Assembly (NCBI GenBank): GCA_900762005.1
Contig: CAAFEV010000076.1
Location: 1-8,364, forward strand
DNA from: an uncultured Oscillospiraceae bacterium
GTDB taxonomy: Bacteria > Bacillota > Clostridia > Oscillospirales > Oscillospiraceae
DNA: 8,364 bases
Direction: 5' to 3'
How positions within the stretch are numbered: the stretch's first letter is position 1; the number at the start of each line of letters is the position of its first letter. The notes beneath the pieces are model-generated. The model was not told where the DNA came from. It saw only the letters and a list, made by a program, of their open reading frames with translations, and did not search any database. A program made the translations under genes and the position numbers. Shown here piece after piece: positions 5,449-8,364 of this stretch.

Positions 5449-7299
5449 CTAAAAATTCGTTGGTGGGACTTCAACGCCGTGTGTCTCCAATATGCTTGGC
5501 TTTATCGGGCGATGGACCGGCTCACGCGGCGGCATGGGCACAGAGTGGAACTGTGGCGTATAATCCGCAATGGAACAGCGGCGCAGCCTTTTGTAATCAG
5601 GATGCCGTGAAAAGTCAAACTTGTTTGCCTTGAGCACCTTTTGTCCCCTCAGCATAATGAGCATTTCATCGTTCGGCATGCGCAGCACCTCATCCGGGGT
5701 CATCAGCATCCGTTTCCCCAGGCCTTCGTTAGAGCGGTACTGGGGAATGACCTGCGCGACCGCGATAGTTTTCTTCACGGTCATCGTGGAATTGACCATG
5801 ACCGTTACAGCGCCGGTACGGTTGCTGACCATTTGCGCGGTCAGCTCGTCCGTGCACCCCAACATGAGCTGCGTGTCGCAGTTGCCAAGGATCTCCGCCC
5901 AGACATTGTCCGGATACCTGTTTTGAAGCTGCGCAAGCGACTGAACGGCAAATACGAACCGGATGGCCCGCGAGCGGATTGTGGAAATTTTTCTTGCCAC
6001 CCCTTGACCTTGCCCGTCGCCGCCGCCGCAGAGGGTGCCGATGTTGTTGAATTCGTCTAGGATCAGGTTCACAGGGACCGGGCATCTGCCCTGCGGCTGC
6101 ATATCCGCAAAGCGCACGAGCTTGATAAACATAGATGAGAAGAACAGCGAACTGAGAAAGTCAAAGGTGCTGTCCTGATCGCTCAGGATAACGAAGTAGG
6201 CGCTTTTATGTTTGCCCGGGTCAGTGAGGTCAATGTCCGAATGGGAGATGATCTTGCTCACCGCATTGTTTTGCAGGACCTGAAGCCTTGTGCCAAGGCC
6301 AAGCAAAATGCCAGATCTGACCGTGTCGCTCGCCTGCCGGTATAGGTTATATGGCGCTTTTGCGGGGTGATCGATGCTTAGCCGGTCAAATATAGTGTTC
6401 AGGCTTCGCTCATCCGTTTGCACCAGCATACGGTAAACCTCGGCGAGGTTCTTGTTCTCCCTGCCAATAAGGTCGCACTCATCCACATACAGGATCAGCG
6501 CCTTTAGCAAGTTGCCTTCGCCCGAATCCCAAAAGTGATCGCCCCGCCCGGCGCTCGTGTTGCTGATAATAACGTCGGTAAGCACCTGCGCCATTACGGT
6601 GTCGCCGTTTAAGTCGGCCATCGCGTTCCAGCTGTCGCTGTGAAGCATATCGACCAGATTGAACACTTTGACGTCATACCCGCATTCCCGGCAATACTCA
6701 GCCAAGTCCGTGTACAATTCACTTTTGGGATCAGTAGCCAGTACGGATTCGCCGCGTCTTATTGCCTGAAGGAACAGATTTCTAATGATAGCCCGACTCT
6801 TACCTGTTCCCGAGGAGCCGAAGATGGCAACGTGCTTGTTGAGCCTTGACTCTTCGGGCAGCCATAGCACCGAGTTTCCAATGCAGCCGAGTATGTTTCC
6901 TTCCGCTTTTTCGGGCGGCGTCAGTTCCAGCACGCCGTGCATTTCTTTGGCGCTCATCCAGCCGGCGGTGCCGTAAGTGCCTTCCTTGCTGTATTTGAAA
7001 TTGCGATCGTCATACTGGCCTTTGCCAAATTTGTCGCTCAGAGTTATGTAAAGCGCAAGACCGCCGCCACCCGCGAGCAGCATGAGCGTTGCCTTGAGCC
7101 CGCTTGGTGAGAATGCGTTTGGGACACAATAGAGGGGGCCCGCGTTAATGGCCGGCATGGTAACGCCGCCCATCATGCCGTCCTGCTCAAGCCATGCTTG
7201 ATACCCGCCGAGCAGTTGCCCGAGCAAGCCGCTTAGGTATGTCAGCATCACGAAGCCCAATACACAGGCCAGTATGATGCCGACCCTTCTTTTGTCCAT
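5449..7299 (-). CDS. virD4: VirD4/TraG-like type IV coupling protein
   Basis: This 616-aa protein is complete and of usual length. ATG 7299 is chosen because it begins a basic-then-hydrophobic segment and AAGGAG (7311-7316) lies 11 nt upstream. The frame is open further up, but only through the intergenic hairpin. Two membrane helices lie at about 6-30 and 68-87. They are followed by the cytosolic RecA-like ATPase with Walker A GSSGTGKS (161-168), DPKSELY (190-196), GDHFWDSGEGNLLKALI (253-269), Walker B VNLILDEFNNIG (410-421), the AVQSLAQL sensor motif (451-458) and NCDTQLMLGCTDELTA (473-488). Coupling proteins bring the relaxase-DNA complex to the type IV secretion channel and energise transfer. 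The sequence resembles the VirD4-like proteins of clostridial conjugative elements. It is the second visible gene of the operon, with the S1-domain gene starting 15 bp after its stop. Relaxase and VirB4/VirB6 are not in the window. Confidence 0.95.
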   Translation of the reverse strand: MDKRRVGIILACVLGFVMLTYLSGLLGQLLGGYQAWLEQDGMMGGVTMPAINAGPLYCVPNAFSPSGLKATLMLLAGGGGLALYITLSDKFGKGQYDDRNFKYSKEGTYGTAGWMSAKEMHGVLELTPPEKAEGNILGCIGNSVLWLPEESRLNKHVAIFGSSGTGKSRAIIRNLFLQAIRRGESVLATDPKSELYTDLAEYCRECGYDVKVFNLVDMLHSDSWNAMADLNGDTVMAQVLTDVIISNTSAGRGDHFWDSGEGNLLKALILYVDECDLIGRENKNLAEVYRMLVQTDERSLNTIFDRLSIDHPAKAPYNLYRQASDTVRSGILLGLGTRLQVLQNNAVSKIISHSDIDLTDPGKHKSAYFVILSDQDSTFDFLSSLFFSSMFIKLVRFADMQPQGRCPVPVNLILDEFNNIGTLCGGGDGQGQGVARKISTIRSRAIRFVFAVQSLAQLQNRYPDNVWAEILGNCDTQLMLGCTDELTAQMVSNRTGAVTVMVNSTMTVKKTIAVAQVIPQYRSNEGLGKRMLMTPDEVLRMPNDEMLIMLRGQKVLKANKFDFSRHPDYKRLRRCSIADYTPQFHSVPMPPREPVHRPIKPSILETHGVEVPPTNF

Positions 7300-7310
7300 G
7301 GATCGGGTCA

Positions 7311-7316
7311 CTCCTT
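7311..7316 (-). promoter_or_regulatory. Ribosome binding site of the coupling-protein gene
   Basis: AAGGAG lies 11 nt before ATG 7299, a slightly long spacing. An in-frame GTG (7309-7311) is only a base or two from the site and too close to use. The spacing may mean modest initiation relative to the two downstream genes, which have AGGAGG at 6-8 nt. Confidence 0.5.
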
Positions 7317-7347
7317 TCACAAGTCGCGCCCGAAGCATGGGACACCA

Positions 7348-7382
7348 GGCTACAAGGCACGAATGATATTTGCCTTGTAGCC
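7348..7382 (-). other. Perfect 12-bp hairpin upstream of the coupling-protein gene
   Basis: GGCTACAAGGCA (7348-7359) and TGCCTTGTAGCC (7371-7382) are exact inverted copies around an 11-nt loop, 9 bp after the upstream stop codon. No T-run follows on the minus strand, so it is not a classical intrinsic terminator. It could be a partial terminator, an mRNA processing or stabilising stem setting different levels of the two cistrons, or a binding site for a dimeric regulator. Confidence 0.7.
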
Positions 7383-7390
7383 AATACCGG

Positions 7391-8364
7391 TCAGACGATT
7401 TCCGTCTCAATAACCTCCATGGGGATAGTGGTAAGCTTCATCGCATCGCCAACATATTCGTTGACATACGCAAGCTGCCATGCATAGCAGATCACTTCAA
7501 AGCTCGTTCCAGCAGGCATGGATAAGCTGGCGTCGTGAAAATTCACCAGTCTTGCTATATCGCCGTCCAAATGTGAGAGGATGTAGTGGCCGTCAGACGC
7601 GGCGTCGCAATCGCAGCTTATGTGCCGTCCTGGAGGGATTCGCATTGTGTCCGGCAGCAGCGCGGCGAGCAGACGCTCACGCATATTGTTCTTTGCAAGC
7701 AGCTTCAGCAGTCGGACGCCGTTTTGATCGAGCGGTACATAATGTATGGCAGGGTAGATCGATGAGAACGGCAGGTCCGTTCTGTTCGGTTTCCTCGTTT
7801 CCAGCAAGGTCTCAATGGCGTTCGTGCCGCTGCGCGCAAAAAGGATAGCGCTTTTCAGCTCCGTTTCCGCCGAGTTCTTTATAACGACCTCCAGCAGATG
7901 TCGGTAAGCCTTATACTCTCCGCTGCCGCTCCATTTCATCGTCGCCGCGCGCGCGTTGTAGAGCGCAAACGGACGGTTTGGCGTAAAAAGCAAGCCGGTT
8001 GACCTGCTGAACCCGACTTTATTCATATCGTTCAGCTCAAAACGCTTGATGCTGCGGGACAAGAAATAGGCGGGGCCGTTGCCGACGACCGGCATGTGCG
8101 ATTGGGTCTGCAACGGCGGAAGCATGTACGGCCGTATCTCAGCGCCCGCCTGTCTGCACATAGCCGCCGTCTCGCCAATACGATGGTTTCTGTCGATGTT
8201 AAATCCGTTCCCTGTAAAATGATGATCCCGAAACGCCACCATGTACTCGGGAAGCGCACGAGGATGCATTTCATCAAGAAGAACCAATGCCTCCTTGCTG
8301 AGACGCAGGGTTCTCTCTCTTCCATGACCGCTTGTCGTGAATAGCTTGATCGTATAGGCTTTAC
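7391..8364 (-). CDS. Protein of uncertain family, N-terminus cut by window edge; possibly replication-relaxation-like
   Basis: The frame is open from the right edge to TGA at 7391-7393, giving 323 visible residues. A TTG at 8287 follows AGGAGG by only 2 nt, and the 25 codons before it read like coding sequence, so the true start is taken to be beyond 8364. I do not recognise the family firmly. The visible N-terminal part (YTIKLFTTSGHGRERTLRLS, then KEALVLLDEMHP) looks like a winged-helix wing and helix. It is followed by RNHRIGETAAMCRQAGAEI, a pattern seen in replication-relaxation-type proteins that often sit before TraG/VirD4 genes in Gram-positive elements. The remainder is soluble alpha/beta with no signal peptide or membrane helix. 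CDCDA (Cys-rich) occurs near the C-terminal third. It is the first visible gene of the transfer operon, 91 bp before the coupling-protein gene and separated from it by a strong hairpin. Confidence 0.75.
   Translation of the reverse strand, partial: KAYTIKLFTTSGHGRERTLRLSKEALVLLDEMHPRALPEYMVAFRDHHFTGNGFNIDRNHRIGETAAMCRQAGAEIRPYMLPPLQTQSHMPVVGNGPAYFLSRSIKRFELNDMNKVGFSRSTGLLFTPNRPFALYNARAATMKWSGSGEYKAYRHLLEVVIKNSAETELKSAILFARSGTNAIETLLETRKPNRTDLPFSSIYPAIHYVPLDQNGVRLLKLLAKNNMRERLLAALLPDTMRIPPGRHISCDCDAASDGHYILSHLDGDIARLVNFHDASLSMPAGTSFEVICYAWQLAYVNEYVGDAMKLTTIPMEVIETEIV

Noticed and set aside
7348..7382. Intrinsic terminator before the coupling-protein gene
   Set aside because: The stem is strong, but no T-run follows on the minus strand, and a terminator there would isolate the coupling-protein gene with no promoter visible.
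8285..8287. TTG as the real start of the right-edge gene
   Set aside because: The AGGAGG is only 2 nt away, too close, and the frame continues upstream to the edge with sequence that reads like coding DNA.

Overview
The window looks like part of an integrated conjugative element from a Gram-positive, probably clostridial, bacterium. The lineage is an inference from four things: strong AGGAGG-type ribosome binding sites, a VirD4-like coupling protein of the kind found in clostridial elements, a lipoprotein with a Pro/Thr-rich stalk, and an IS110-family insertion sequence. Nothing in the window fixes genus or species. Every gene except the insertion-sequence transposase and its leader ORF is on the minus strand, so the biological reading order runs from the right edge to the left.

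Right block (8364 down to 3616), transfer module. A 5'-truncated gene of uncertain family (7391-8364; possibly a replication-relaxation-like winged-helix protein) is followed by a 91-bp gap holding a perfect 12-bp hairpin. Then come a complete VirD4/TraG-type type IV coupling protein (5449-7299), a 459-aa protein with an acidic N-terminus and three S1-like RNA-binding modules (4054-5433), and a 140-aa protein of unknown function with a YbjN/secretion-chaperone-like look (3616-4038). The last three are spaced by exactly 15 bp each, with the ribosome binding site inside the gap, which indicates one co-transcribed and co-translated unit.

Middle block (about 1915-3565), an IS110-family element in the opposite orientation. 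It carries a DEDD transposase (2078-3316), a 15-codon leader ORF that overlaps the transposase start by ATGA, about 160 bp of left non-coding end and about 245 bp of highly foldable right non-coding end. The long structured 3' region and short subterminal inverted repeats point to the IS1111 subgroup, whose guide RNA (bridge/seek RNA) lies downstream of the transposase. A 7-nt stretch in the predicted RNA matches the left target flank, and the reconstructed empty target is a small palindrome. A near-consensus sigma-70 promoter spans the right junction and points antisense into the transfer operon.

Left block (1791 down to 1). A secreted lipoprotein has a Pro/Thr-rich stalk and a C-terminal CAP (SCP/PR1) domain (928-1791). 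Downstream, an AAA15-type ATPase (1-816, C-terminus off the window) has its own well-formed promoter. A perfect 9-bp inverted repeat overlaps the -35 at one arm and the predicted start of transcription at the other. The AAA15 gene is a candidate cargo or defence gene of the element; whether a nuclease partner follows is outside the window.
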